In this document: positions 35,423-44,557 of the stretch, one piece after another | How the letters are laid out: each line of letters begins with the position of its first letter | Numbering within the stretch: position 1 is the stretch's first letter | Assembly (NCBI GenBank): GCA_963764465.1 | Contig: CAVXSO010000007.1 | Span: 248,001 to 312,000 of the forward strand | DNA length: 64,000 nt | Direction: 5' to 3' | Source: JAJXXT01 sp963764465 | Lineage (GTDB): Bacteria; Pseudomonadota; Alphaproteobacteria; Acetobacterales; Acetobacteraceae | Position numbers and translations under genes: made by a program | Notes under the pieces: model-generated | Seen by the model: only the letters and a program-made list of their open reading frames with translations | The model's database searches: none | What the model was told of the DNA's origin: nothing

Positions 35423-36670
35423 CTATTCCGCGGCGGTCTGGACGGCGACAGAGGGGATGGCGGCGCCGGAGACGGGCGCCATCCAGAGCTCCGGTGACAG
35501 CTCCTCCCGCCGCTCGGGGAACCAGAGGGCGCAGCCGAGCATGGCCAGGGCGAAGAAGGCAAGCACCAGCAGCGGAGCGGCGACGCCGCCGGTGCTGTCG
35601 TGCAGCCAGCCGACCATGGGGGCAGCCGCCGCGCTGCCGAGAAAGCCGATGAAAAAGCGGACGGAATACATCCGCGCCCGCACCGCCGGGGCGATGTAGC
35701 GGGCGGTCATGGTCTCGTTCACCGTGACCTGACCGAAGATCACCGCGGCGGCGAGGCCGGCGAGCAGCAGCACGGACAGGCCATGCGCGAAGGCCAGCGC
35801 CGCCAGGGCGGGCGCCAGCACCACGGACATCGGCAGGAACACGCGGCGCAGGGTCATGCGGTCGATCATGCGGCCGACGGAGAACTGCGTCAGCGCGCCG
35901 CACAGCGTGGCGGCGAAGGCGGCGGCGCCGACCAGCGGCAGCATGCGCGGGTTCTCGGCCAGCCGCTCCTGCATCAGCTTCGGCAGGAGCAGGGTGAAGG
36001 CGTTGAAGACGAGGCCGGAGACGGCGGCGATGATCAGCAGCACGATGACGGCGCGCCTGACCATGGCGCGGGGGATCGGCGGGAAGGCGGCGATGCGCGC
36101 GCGGGCATGCGCGTCGAGCGGCGGGGTGCGCAGCCAGAGGAAGCCGAGCGCGAAGCACAGCAGGCCCGGCACGATGAACGCGGCGCGCCATGAGATCTGG
36201 GCGGCCAGGACGCCGGAGACGATCGGGGCGGAAGCGACGCCAACATTGCCGAACACGCCGTTGACGCCGATCGAGCGGCCGGGACGGTCGCCCGCCGCCT
36301 CCACCAGCATTGCGGTGCCGATGGGGTGATAGATCGCGGCGAACAGGCCGGCGAGCGCGAGCCAGGTGGCGAGCGACCAGGGGCCGTTCGCAGTGCCCGC
36401 GCCAGCGAGGGCCGCGCCGGTGCCAAAATAGAACGCCGCCAGCACGGCCTTGCGCCCGAAGCGGCCGGCAAGCCAGCCCTGGGGTAGCGAAAACGCGCCG
36501 TAAAGCACGAACATGCCGGTCGCGAGGGCCAGGACGGCGCCGTAGTCGGCACCGAACGGACCGCCGGGGCGGGCCATGACCAGCACCGCGGTGGGCAGGA
36601 TCAGCAGTGAGTAATGCGTCCAGAAATGGGCGGCATTGATGAGGATGATCTGCCGGCGCGCGGGGTCCAT
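35423..36670 (-). CDS. Major facilitator superfamily transporter
   Basis: 415 aa, twelve predicted membrane helices with the MFS loop signature in GWLAGRFGRKAVLAA after helix 2 and a related RMIDRMTLRRVFLP loop after helix 8. HPIGTAMLVEAAGDRPGRSIGVNGVFGN resembles the fosmidomycin-resistance-like subgroup. Substrate unknown. Divergent from ugd across 143 nt. Confidence 0.87.
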   Translation of the reverse strand: MDPARRQIILINAAHFWTHYSLLILPTAVLVMARPGGPFGADYGAVLALATGMFVLYGAFSLPQGWLAGRFGRKAVLAAFYFGTGAALAGAGTANGPWSLATWLALAGLFAAIYHPIGTAMLVEAAGDRPGRSIGVNGVFGNVGVASAPIVSGVLAAQISWRAAFIVPGLLCFALGFLWLRTPPLDAHARARIAAFPPIPRAMVRRAVIVLLIIAAVSGLVFNAFTLLLPKLMQERLAENPRMLPLVGAAAFAATLCGALTQFSVGRMIDRMTLRRVFLPMSVVLAPALAALAFAHGLSVLLLAGLAAAVIFGQVTVNETMTARYIAPAVRARMYSVRFFIGFLGSAAAAPMVGWLHDSTGGVAAPLLVLAFFALAMLGCALWFPERREELSPELWMAPVSGAAIPSVAVQTAAE

Positions 36671-36813
36671 GCGGGCAGAGTGGCGCCGCCGGGAATGACG
36701 TTGCAAGGCCGGTTCGGCCGTGCCGCGATGGACCGCGCGCCGTGGCGCCGGAAACAAGGGTGGAGCATGGGGCGGTTTCGTGCTGGAAAGCCGCCGCGAC
36801 AAGGGGACGATCG

Positions 36814-38121
36814 ATGCGTATCGCGATGATCGGCGGCGGGTATGTGGGCCTGGTTTCGGGCGCATGCTTTGCGGCCTTCGGCCACGAAGTGGCGATCGTG
36901 GAGGCAGATAAGGCCAAGCTCGCGGCGCTCAAGGCGCGGCGGATGCCGATCTACGAGCCAGGGCTCGCGGAGCTGGTGGCCGAGCACGACAACCGACTGC
37001 TGTTCACGGACTCGCTGCCGGAGGCGGTCGCCGGGGCGGAGGCGGTGTTCATCGCGGTGGGCACGCCGACGCGGCGCGGCGACGGGCATGCCGACCTGTC
37101 CTATGTGTTCGCGGCCGCCGAGCAGGTGGCGAAGGCGCTGACCGCGCCCGCGGTGATCGTGACCAAGTCCACGGTTCCGGTGGGCACCGGGCGGCGGATC
37201 GCGCGGATTGTGGCGGAGGCGCGGCCTGACCTCCCGCTCGAGGTCGCCTCCAACCCCGAGTTCCTGCGCGAGGGCAACGCCATCCCCGATTTCATGCGTC
37301 CCGACCGCGTGGTCGTGGGATGCGAGAGCGCGCGGGCCAGGGAGGTTCTGGGGCGCGTGTACGAGGCGGTCTCGGCGCCGCCGCTTTCCGCACCGGTGAT
37401 ATTCACGCGGCTGGAGACGGCGGAGCTGATCAAGTACGCGGCCAACGCCTTCCTCGCGATGAAGGTGACGTTCATCAACGAGATGGCGGACCTGGCCGAG
37501 CGCGTGGGCGCGGATGTGGGCGAGATCGCGCACGGCATCGGGCTCGACGCGCGGATCGGGCCGCGGTTCCTCCAGGCGGGGCCGGGGTTCGGCGGCAGTT
37601 GCTTCCCCAAGGACACACTGGCGCTGGTGCGCATCGCACAGGAGGCGGGAGCGCCGACGCGGCTGATCGAGACCGTGGTCGCGGTGAACGATGCCCGCAA
37701 GGCGGCGAACGCGGCGCGGGTGATCACGGCGATAGGGGGTGACGTGCGCGGGCGGACGATCGCGGTCTGGGGCCTCACCTTCAAGGCGGAGACCGACGAC
37801 ATGCGCGACAGCCCGGCGATTCCGCTGGTGGCGCGGCTGGAGGCGGACGGGGCGCGCGTGCGCGTGTTCGACCCCGAGGGAATGGAGCAGGCGCGGCCGC
37901 TGCTGCCCGGGCGGATCGACTGGTGCGAGAGCGCGCTGGCGGCCGCGGAGGGTGCGGACGCGCTGGTGGTGGTGACGGAGTGGAAGCAATTCCGCGACGT
38001 CGGACCGGCGGCACTGGCGGAGGCGATGGCCGGGCGCCTGGTGGTCGACCTGCGCAACCTGCTGAACGCGGCGTCGCTGCGCGCGGCGGGGTTCACGGTC
38101 AGGGGCGTGGGGAAGGCCTAG
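36814..38121 (+). CDS. ugd: UDP-glucose 6-dehydrogenase
   Basis: 435 aa, converts UDP-glucose to UDP-glucuronate with two NAD. N-terminal GGGYVGLVSGACFA, VTKSTVPVGTG, SNPEFLREGNAI, the nucleophilic cysteine in GPGFGGSCFPKDT, and GLTFKAETDDMRDSPA at the C-terminal domain. Provides acidic sugars for polysaccharide, in keeping with the glycan genes to the left. AAGGGGACG precedes ATG 36814. Confidence 0.95.
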   Translation: MRIAMIGGGYVGLVSGACFAAFGHEVAIVEADKAKLAALKARRMPIYEPGLAELVAEHDNRLLFTDSLPEAVAGAEAVFIAVGTPTRRGDGHADLSYVFAAAEQVAKALTAPAVIVTKSTVPVGTGRRIARIVAEARPDLPLEVASNPEFLREGNAIPDFMRPDRVVVGCESARAREVLGRVYEAVSAPPLSAPVIFTRLETAELIKYAANAFLAMKVTFINEMADLAERVGADVGEIAHGIGLDARIGPRFLQAGPGFGGSCFPKDTLALVRIAQEAGAPTRLIETVVAVNDARKAANAARVITAIGGDVRGRTIAVWGLTFKAETDDMRDSPAIPLVARLEADGARVRVFDPEGMEQARPLLPGRIDWCESALAAAEGADALVVVTEWKQFRDVGPAALAEAMAGRLVVDLRNLLNAASLRAAGFTVRGVGKA

Positions 38122-38142
38122 CCGGCCGGGCTCCCGCGGCTG

Positions 38143-38175
38143 CCCGTCTCCCGCGCGTTTGATGCGAGAGACGGG
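38143..38175. terminator. Inverted repeat between convergent ugd and cupredoxin genes
   Basis: CCCGTCTC (38143-38150) and GAGACGGG (38168-38175) pair over 8 bp with a 17-nt loop, and GAGACGGG occurs again at 38182. It lies in the 78-nt gap between convergent stops. No T-run follows, so it is only a possible terminator. Confidence 0.4.
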
Positions 38176-38199
38176 AGGCTGGAGACGGGGCGCTGGCGG

Positions 38200-38757
38200 T
38201 CAGAGAACCTTCATGTAGCCGGCCATGAAGCCGTCCTGGTCCGGACCATCGTAGCCCTGGGACATCGCCCAGTGGGATGGGCCATCGCACATCTGCGCGC
38301 AGAACCAGCGGAAATCCCCGGCCTTCTGCGGCGTGAAGGTAAAAGTGGTTACCGTCGGCATGATGTGCGGGTGCTTGCCCTCGGGCTCGACGTCGACCGT
38401 GTTCTTCTCGTGCACGCCAGGCTTGATGTTGATCACGATACCGAGGTCCGCCACCGCCATCGCGTGCGCGCCGTCATCGTAGTTGATGATGGTGAAGGTT
38501 ACCGGCACGCCCTTCCACAACACGAAGTCCGACGGCGCGATCGTGTCGTGATACTTATGGTCCGGGCCCATGAAGCCCATCTTGCCGGGCAGCACGTAGA
38601 CGGTGATGTGCTCGCTGGCGGGCGGCTTGAGAACCGATGGCACGGCACTGGCTGAGGCCTCGCCTTCCGGCGCCATCGCCGGTTGCGCGGCGAGCACCGT
38701 CGCCGCGCCAGCCACGACCAGCCCGCCCAGGACGGTCGCGAGCAGCAGTTTTCTCAT
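38200..38757 (-). CDS. Periplasmic cupredoxin-domain protein with CuA-like copper site
   Basis: 185 aa. Signal peptide (MRKLLLATVLGG...AMA), then a single beta-sandwich domain. Likely copper ligands: His in DDGAHAM and the C-terminal C-AQM-C-DGPS-H-WA-M cluster. This resembles the CuA site of cytochrome oxidase subunit II (C-x3-C-x3-H-x2-M) but with one extra residue before the His. It has no membrane anchor of the subunit II type. It could be an electron carrier or a copper chaperone-like protein. AAGGAAA precedes ATG 38757. An FNR/FixK-like box sits 71 nt upstream, pointing to low-oxygen control. Confidence 0.8.
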   Translation of the reverse strand: MRKLLLATVLGGLVVAGAATVLAAQPAMAPEGEASASAVPSVLKPPASEHITVYVLPGKMGFMGPDHKYHDTIAPSDFVLWKGVPVTFTIINYDDGAHAMAVADLGIVINIKPGVHEKNTVDVEPEGKHPHIMPTVTTFTFTPQKAGDFRWFCAQMCDGPSHWAMSQGYDGPDQDGFMAGYMKVL

Positions 38758-38827
38758 TGGATTTCCTTTCGGTATCGATAGGGAGGGTTGAACGACGCCC
38801 ACATAGGCGCGCCGAGAGGGAAAGTTA

Positions 38828-38841
38828 TTGACCGAGATCAA
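38828..38841. promoter_or_regulatory. FNR/FixK-type operator upstream of the cupredoxin gene
   Basis: Read on the gene strand it is TTGAT-CTCG-GTCAA, an exact match to TTGAY-N4-RTCAA. It starts 71 nt from the cupredoxin start codon, almost the same distance as the box before the outer-membrane barrel gene. The other 220 nt of this spacer, toward rimP, are AT-rich around 38855-38925 and probably contain the rimP operon promoter. Confidence 0.68.
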
Positions 38842-39088
38842 AGGAGACGCGAAAGCAATGACCAAGCAAAAGAAACGACTTACAGAATACTTACATGTTT
38901 CTTACCATCTATCGGCAGGCTAATTGCCCGCAACGGAACCCGCGCGGTCGCCGCGTCGCGGCCGGAGGACCGCGATGGGGAGCGGACCTGCCTGAACGCC
39001 CATGCATATCAGCGTGTTACCGGCATCCTTGCCGCACCCGCCCGGCGAGCGTATATAGGCACCTGAAATCTTCCATCGGCTTTTGGGG

Positions 39089-39119
39089 GGTGGCCTTCGC
39101 GGGCCGCCTTTTTTGTTTT
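39089..39119 (+). terminator. Terminator-like hairpin (attenuator candidate) directly before rimP
   Basis: GGTGGCCT (39089-39096) pairs with GGGCCGCC (39101-39108), including two G-U pairs, around a TCGC loop, and is followed by TTTTTTGTTTT. This is a classic intrinsic terminator shape. It cannot end an upstream rightward gene, as the previous gene is on the other strand, so it lies in the leader of the rimP-nusA operon. Attenuation of this operon, whose product NusA acts on termination, is known in other bacteria; here it is inference. Confidence 0.65.
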
Positions 39120-39639
39120 GGACGAGCTGCTCGGTCAGCAATCGGGACTGGAAGCGCGGATCGCCGAACTCGTGGCGCCGGCGCTGGATGGGATGGGCTA
39201 TGCGCTGGTACGCGTCGCCGTGCTGGGGCGCGAGCGCCCGACCGTGCAGATCATGGCGGAGAAGACCGGCGGCGAGGCGATCGGCATCAGCGATTGCGAG
39301 GCGATCAGCGGCGCGCTGGGCGCGGTGCTGGACGTCGCGAACCCCATTCCGGGAACCTGGACGCTCGAGGTGAGCTCCGCGGGGATCGACCGGCCACTCA
39401 CGCGCCGGCGGGACTGGGAGCGCTTCGCCGGCCACCTCGCGCGCGTGGAACTCGCCGAGCCCGTGGACGGACGCAAGCGCGTCACCGCAACGATCATGGG
39501 CGCCGGGGCCGACGCGGCGCTGCTGCGGCTCGAAACCGGCGAGACGCTCTCGCTGCCCTTCGCGCACATGCGGCGCGCGCGCCTGCTCCTGACGGAGGCG
39601 CTGATCGCCGCGACCACGCCCGAAGCCCCAACGCACTGA
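39118..39639 (+). CDS. rimP: Ribosome maturation factor RimP
   Basis: 173 aa, needed for 30S subunit maturation. N-terminal domain (LEARIAELVAPALDGMGYALV) and the conserved SDCEAISGALGAVLDV and LEVSSAGIDRPLTRRRDWERF blocks, then an SH3-like C-terminal domain. The only in-frame start upstream of the conserved region is TTG 39118-39120, which lies in the T-run of the leader hairpin with no Shine-Dalgarno. First gene of the operon ending at pnp. Confidence 0.9.
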   Translation: MDELLGQQSGLEARIAELVAPALDGMGYALVRVAVLGRERPTVQIMAEKTGGEAIGISDCEAISGALGAVLDVANPIPGTWTLEVSSAGIDRPLTRRRDWERFAGHLARVELAEPVDGRKRVTATIMGAGADAALLRLETGETLSLPFAHMRRARLLLTEALIAATTPEAPTH

Positions 39640-39726
39640 TGCTCTGACGCAAACCGACCGAAACCGACGCACCGCCCGCAAGAAACCCGGCACACCAAAG
39701 CCACAGACGACACACCGAGGGATCCC

Positions 39727-41262
39727 ATGTCCTCCAGCCTGACCGACAACGCCGTCTCTCGCCGCGAACTGCTCGACGTCGCCGACGCCGTCGCCCGCGA
39801 GAAGGCGATCGAGCGCGACGAGGTGCTCGGCGTCATCGAAAGCGCGATCCAGAAGGCCGGGCGCGCCAAATACGGCCACGAGAAGGACATCCGCGCCACC
39901 ATCGACCGCAAGAGCGGCGAGGTGCGCCTGTTCCGCTGGACCGAGGTGGTCGAGACGGTGGAGAACGAGGCGACGCAGATCTCGATCAACGACGTGCGCA
40001 AGTTCGCGCCCGACAAGCAGGTGGGCGACTTCCTCGTCGATCCGCTGCCGCCGATGGATTTCGGCCGCATCGCCGCCCAGGTCTCCAAGCAGGTGCTGGT
40101 GCAGGGCGTGCGCGAGCTGGAGCGCAGGCGCCAGTTCGAGGAGTTCAAGGACCGCGTGGGCGAGATCGTCAACGGCGTGGTCAAGCGCACCGAGTACGGC
40201 AACCTGATGGTCGAGATCGGCCGCGCCGAGGCGCTGCTGCGCCGCGACGAGTTGATCGGGCGCGAGAATTTCCGTAACGGCGACCGCGTGCGCGCCTATA
40301 TCTACGACGTGCGCGAGGAGACGCGCGGGCCGCAGATCTTCCTTTCCCGCACGCATCCCGGCTTCCTCGCCAAGCTGTTCGCGCAGGAAGTGCCGGAGAT
40401 CTACGACGGCATCATCGAGATCAAGGCGGTGGCGCGCGACCCGGGCAGCCGCGCGAAGATGGCGGTGATCTCCCGCGATTCCTCGATCGATCCAGTGGGT
40501 GCGTGCGTGGGCATGCGCGGCAGTCGCGTGCAGGCGGTGGTGCAGGAGCTGCAAGGCGAGAAGATCGACATCATTCCCTGGAGCCCGCAGGCAGCGACCT
40601 TCGTCGTCAACGCGCTGGCGCCGGCCGAGGTGACCAAGGTGGTGATGGACGAGGAGGCCGGGCGGGTCGAGGTGGTGGTGCCAGACGACCAGCTCTCGCT
40701 CGCCATCGGGCGGCGCGGGCAGAACGTGCGCCTGGCGAGCCAGCTCACGCGCTGGGACATCGACATCCTGACCGAGGCCGAGGAGAGCGAGCGGAGGCAG
40801 GAGGAGTTCCGCCGCCGCACCGGGCTGTTCGTCGAGGCGCTGGACGTGGACGACATGATCGCGGGCCTCCTGGTCCAGGAAGGCTTCAACACGATCGAGG
40901 AACTCGCCTTCACGCCGGCCGACGAGCTCGCGGAGATCGAGGGCTTCGACGAGTCCGTGGCTGACGAGCTGATCCGGCGCGCCGAGGCGTTCCTGGTCAA
41001 GCGCGATGCCGAGCTCTCGCAAAAGCGCATGACGCTCGGCGTCACCGACGAGGTGGCGGCGTTCGAGGCGTTCACGCCGGCGATGCTGGTGGCGCTCGGC
41101 GAGAAAGGGGTGAAGACGCTCGACGATCTCGCGGATCTCGCCGCCGACGAGCTTGTGGAGATCGTGGGCGAGACTGCGATGGACGAGGCGCAGGCCAGCG
41201 AGATCGTCATGGCCGCCCGCGCCCATTGGTTCGAGGACGAAACCAAGACGGCGAATTCCTGA
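39727..41262 (+). CDS. nusA: Transcription termination/antitermination factor NusA
   Basis: 511 aa RNA-polymerase-associated factor. N-terminal domain to about 125, S1 domain (GVVKRTEYGNLMVEIG, near 155), KH1 (REGS/ARDPGSRAKMAV, IDPVGACVGMRGSRVQAV), KH2 (LSLAIGRRGQNVRLASQLT) and two C-terminal helix-hairpin-helix acidic repeats (GFNTIEELAFTPADELAEI and GVKTLDDLADLAADELVEI). It stands 87 nt after rimP in the same operon. The extended C-terminus is usual in proteobacteria. Confidence 0.96.
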   Translation: MSSSLTDNAVSRRELLDVADAVAREKAIERDEVLGVIESAIQKAGRAKYGHEKDIRATIDRKSGEVRLFRWTEVVETVENEATQISINDVRKFAPDKQVGDFLVDPLPPMDFGRIAAQVSKQVLVQGVRELERRRQFEEFKDRVGEIVNGVVKRTEYGNLMVEIGRAEALLRRDELIGRENFRNGDRVRAYIYDVREETRGPQIFLSRTHPGFLAKLFAQEVPEIYDGIIEIKAVARDPGSRAKMAVISRDSSIDPVGACVGMRGSRVQAVVQELQGEKIDIIPWSPQAATFVVNALAPAEVTKVVMDEEAGRVEVVVPDDQLSLAIGRRGQNVRLASQLTRWDIDILTEAEESERRQEEFRRRTGLFVEALDVDDMIAGLLVQEGFNTIEELAFTPADELAEIEGFDESVADELIRRAEAFLVKRDAELSQKRMTLGVTDEVAAFEAFTPAMLVALGEKGVKTLDDLADLAADELVEIVGETAMDEAQASEIVMAARAHWFEDETKTANS

Positions 41263-41267
41263 GGAGC

Positions 41268-41921
41268 ATGGCCACGGCCACGACCGAACCCGCGGACGAA
41301 ATCGATGACCGCATGGCGGAGGACGAAAGGGACGGCATGCGCCGCTGCCTCGTCTCGCGCGAGCGGATGCCGCGCGAGCGCATGCTGCGCTTCGTCGTCT
41401 CGCCGGAGGGCGCGGTGGTGCCGGATCTCGCCGAGCGCCTGCCGGGGCGGGGATATTGGTTGAGCGCGCGGGCCGATATGGTAGAGGTGGCGGTACGGCG
41501 TGGTGGTTTCGCGCGGGCAGCGCGCCGGCCGGTGGCGGTGGCGCCGGATCTGCTGGCACGGTTGCGCGGCGGTCTGGAACAGCGCATCGGCGAGACGCTG
41601 GGGTTGGCGCGGCGGGCGGGCCAGGTTGTGTTCGGGTTCGTGCGTGCGCAGGAATGGGTTCGGGCCGGCCGCGTGGGCCTGATTGTGTCGGCGAGCGACG
41701 GCAGCGCGGAGGAGCGGGCACGGCTTCTGGCCAGTCGTCCGCTGCCGGTATTGCAGCCGCTCGACGCGGCGAGGCTGGGAGCGGCGATGGGACGTGATCA
41801 TGTTGTGCATGTCGCGGTCGCGCCAGGACGGCTGGCCGAGCGACTGGTGGTGGATGCGGAACGGCTGGCGGGGCTGACTTCTCCCGCGGGCGAGACTGAA
41901 TCAGGACGGGACGACCGATGA
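41268..41921 (+). CDS. YlxR/YlxQ fusion: DUF448 RNA-binding protein with L7Ae-like domain
   Basis: 217 aa. N-terminal YlxR domain with RRCLVSRERMPRERMLRFV and GRGYWLSARAD; C-terminal half resembles the L7Ae-like YlxQ fold (IGETLGLARRAGQVVFGFV). In Gram-positives the two are separate genes at this operon position; the fused form is common in alphaproteobacteria. Exact role unknown, likely RNA or ribosome-related. Start ATG 41268 follows GAGGAG very closely; ATG at 41337 with better spacing is a possible alternative. The stop overlaps infB. Confidence 0.82.
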   Translation: MATATTEPADEIDDRMAEDERDGMRRCLVSRERMPRERMLRFVVSPEGAVVPDLAERLPGRGYWLSARADMVEVAVRRGGFARAARRPVAVAPDLLARLRGGLEQRIGETLGLARRAGQVVFGFVRAQEWVRAGRVGLIVSASDGSAEERARLLASRPLPVLQPLDAARLGAAMGRDHVVHVAVAPGRLAERLVVDAERLAGLTSPAGETESGRDDR

Positions 41922-44557
41922 GCGAGAGCAACGATCAGGACGCGGGCAAAGGGCGGCTGTCGCTGCGTCCGGTGAACCGGACGGAGGTGGGGCGCACCGT
42001 GGATGCAGGCTCCGTGCGACAGAGCTTCAGCCATGGAAGGTCGAAGGTCGTGCAGGTGGAGGTGCGCAAGAAGCGCACGCTCGGCGCTGCCCCCGCGCCC
42101 GCAGCCCCGGCGGCTCCCGCCGCGGCGTCCGGCGCGAGCGCGCCCGCGGCCGCACCAGCGCCCGCAGCGCGCGCGCCCGGCCGCGCCGGCGCGGGAGCGC
42201 CGCGCGCGCTGACCGCGACCGAGCTCGCCGCGCGCCAGAGGGCGCTGGCCGAGCAGCAGAAGGAAGCGGAGCGCCGCGAGGCCGAGCGGCGCGAGCAGGA
42301 AACGATCCTGATCCGCTCCGCCGCCGAGGAGGCGCGCCGGCGCGAAGACGAGGCCAAGCGCGCCGCCGAGGCCGAGGCGCGGGCCCGCGAGGAGGAAGAG
42401 GAGCGCAATCGCCAGGAGGAGGCCACAAAGACCGCCGCCGCTGCTCCGCCAGCACCGCAGCCCCGCGCCGAGGCGGCGGCGCGTCCCGCGGCGACCCCGC
42501 GCCCGGCAACGCCGGCACCCGCGGGCGAGACGCTGCGGCTGCGCCCGGCGCGCCCCGCGGCCGACGAGGACGATGAGCGGCCGGTGCGCCGGACCGGAAC
42601 CGCGGTGCCCCCGCGCAAGCCGCAGGTCGCCGCGCCCAAGAAGGGGCTCGACGATCGGCGTCGGCCCGGGCGGATCGACGTGCAGGCCGCGATCGAGGGC
42701 GAGGACGACCGCGTCCGCTCGCTCGCCTCGGTGCGGCGCCAGCGCGAGCGCGAGCGGCGCCAGGCCGAGCTCGAGGCGCTGCGCGCCGACCAGGTGAAGG
42801 TGGTTCGCGACGTGGTGATCCCCGATGCGATCACGGTGCAGGAACTCGCGGCCCGCATGGCCGCGCGCACCAGCGACGTGGTCAAGGCGCTGATGAAGAT
42901 GGGCGTGATGGCGACCATCACGCAGTCGCTCGATGCCGACACCGCGGAGCTGATCGTCCAGGAGTTCGGCCACCGCGCGCGCCGCGTCTCCGAAGATGAC
43001 GTGGAGAGCGGGCTCGAGGGTGCCTCGGACACCGAGGGCGACCTGCTGCCGCGCCCGCCGGTGGTCACCGTCATGGGCCATGTCGACCACGGCAAGACCA
43101 GCCTGCTCGACGCGCTGCGCGCGACCGACGTCGCGGGCGGCGAGGCCGGCGGGATCACGCAGCACATCGGCGCCTATCAGGTGCAGCTGCCGTCCGGCGC
43201 GCGCATCACCTTCCTCGACACGCCGGGCCACGAGGCGTTCACCGCGATGCGCGCGCGCGGCGCCGGGGTGACGGACATCGTGGTGCTGGTGGTGGCCGCC
43301 GATGACAGCGTGATGCCGCAGACCATCGAGGCGATCCGCCATGCCAAGGCGGCGGGCGCGCCGATGATCGTGGCCATCAACAAGATCGACAAGCCGGATG
43401 CCAACCCGGACCGGGTGCGCCAGGCGCTGCTCAGCCACGAGGTGGTGGTGGAGGAGATGGGCGGCGAGACCCAGAACGTGGAGGTCTCGGCGCTGAAGCG
43501 CACCGGGCTCGACAAGCTGGAGGAGGCGATCCTGCTCCAGGCGGAGCTGCTCGACCTCAAGGCCAATCCCGGCCGCGCGGCCGAGGGCGCGGTGATCGAG
43601 AGCCGGCTGGACCGTGGCCGCGGCCCGGTCGCGACCGTGCTGGTGCAGAAGGGTACGCTGCACCAGGGTGACATCGTCGTCGCCGGCGCCGAATGGGGCC
43701 GCGTGCGCGCGATGCTCGACGACAAGGGCCGCGCGCTGAAGGATGCGGGGCCGTCCACGCCAGTCGAGATCCTCGGCCTCTCGGGTGTGCCCGTCGCGGG
43801 CGAGCCGTTCGTGGCGGTGGAGAACGAGAGCCGGGCGCGCGAGATCTCCGAGTTCCGCCAGCGCAAGGTGCGCGACAAAGCGGCGGGCGCGATGGGTGTC
43901 GCGCGCGGGACACTCGACCAGATGCTGGCGAAGATCCAGGCCGGCGAGCAGAAGGAAGTCGCGGTCGTCATCAAGGCCGACGTGCAGGGCAGCGCCGAGG
44001 CGCTCGCCGCGGTGGTGCAGAAGCCGGCGACCGAGGAGGTGCGCGTGCGCGTGCTGCTCTCGGGCGTGGGGCAGATCACCGAGAGCGATGTGCAGCTGGC
44101 CAAGGCGTCGTCCGCGATCATCCTCGCGTTCAACGTGCGCGCGACCGCGCAGGCGCGCGACCTGGCGAGCCGCGAGGGCGTGGATATCCGCTACTACTCG
44201 ATCATCTACGACGTCGCGGACGACGTGGCGGAGCTGGTGCGCGGCAAGACGGCGCCGAAGGCACGGGAGAAGTTCCTGGGCTACGCCGAGGTGCGCCAGG
44301 TCTTCGAGATCACCAAGGTCGGCAAGGTTGCCGGCTGCATGATCACCGAGGGCGTGGTCAAGCGCGGCGCCGGCGTGCGGGTGCTGCGCGAGGGCGTGGT
44401 CATCCACACCGGCGAACTGTCGCAGCTCAAGCGCTTCAAGGACGACGTGCGGGAAGTCGCGCGCGGCTACGAGTGCGGCCTCTCCTTCGCCAATTTCCAC
44501 GACCTCAAGGAAGGCGACGTCGTCGAGTGCTTCGAGACGGAGCTGATCGCGGCTTGA
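41918..44557 (+). CDS. infB: Translation initiation factor IF-2
   Basis: 879 aa GTPase that brings initiator tRNA to the 30S subunit. The N-terminal third is charged and Ala/Pro/Arg-rich, as in alphaproteobacterial IF-2. The GTPase core has G1 GHVDHGKTS, G3 DTPGHEAF, and G4 NKID. Domains II-IV follow with ADVQGSAEAL and GYECGLSFANF at the end. It overlaps the YlxR gene (ATGA) and the rbfA start (TTGA), each by 4 nt. Confidence 0.97.
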   Translation: MSESNDQDAGKGRLSLRPVNRTEVGRTVDAGSVRQSFSHGRSKVVQVEVRKKRTLGAAPAPAAPAAPAAASGASAPAAAPAPAARAPGRAGAGAPRALTATELAARQRALAEQQKEAERREAERREQETILIRSAAEEARRREDEAKRAAEAEARAREEEEERNRQEEATKTAAAAPPAPQPRAEAAARPAATPRPATPAPAGETLRLRPARPAADEDDERPVRRTGTAVPPRKPQVAAPKKGLDDRRRPGRIDVQAAIEGEDDRVRSLASVRRQRERERRQAELEALRADQVKVVRDVVIPDAITVQELAARMAARTSDVVKALMKMGVMATITQSLDADTAELIVQEFGHRARRVSEDDVESGLEGASDTEGDLLPRPPVVTVMGHVDHGKTSLLDALRATDVAGGEAGGITQHIGAYQVQLPSGARITFLDTPGHEAFTAMRARGAGVTDIVVLVVAADDSVMPQTIEAIRHAKAAGAPMIVAINKIDKPDANPDRVRQALLSHEVVVEEMGGETQNVEVSALKRTGLDKLEEAILLQAELLDLKANPGRAAEGAVIESRLDRGRGPVATVLVQKGTLHQGDIVVAGAEWGRVRAMLDDKGRALKDAGPSTPVEILGLSGVPVAGEPFVAVENESRAREISEFRQRKVRDKAAGAMGVARGTLDQMLAKIQAGEQKEVAVVIKADVQGSAEALAAVVQKPATEEVRVRVLLSGVGQITESDVQLAKASSAIILAFNVRATAQARDLASREGVDIRYYSIIYDVADDVAELVRGKTAPKAREKFLGYAEVRQVFEITKVGKVAGCMITEGVVKRGAGVRVLREGVVIHTGELSQLKRFKDDVREVARGYECGLSFANFHDLKEGDVVECFETELIAA

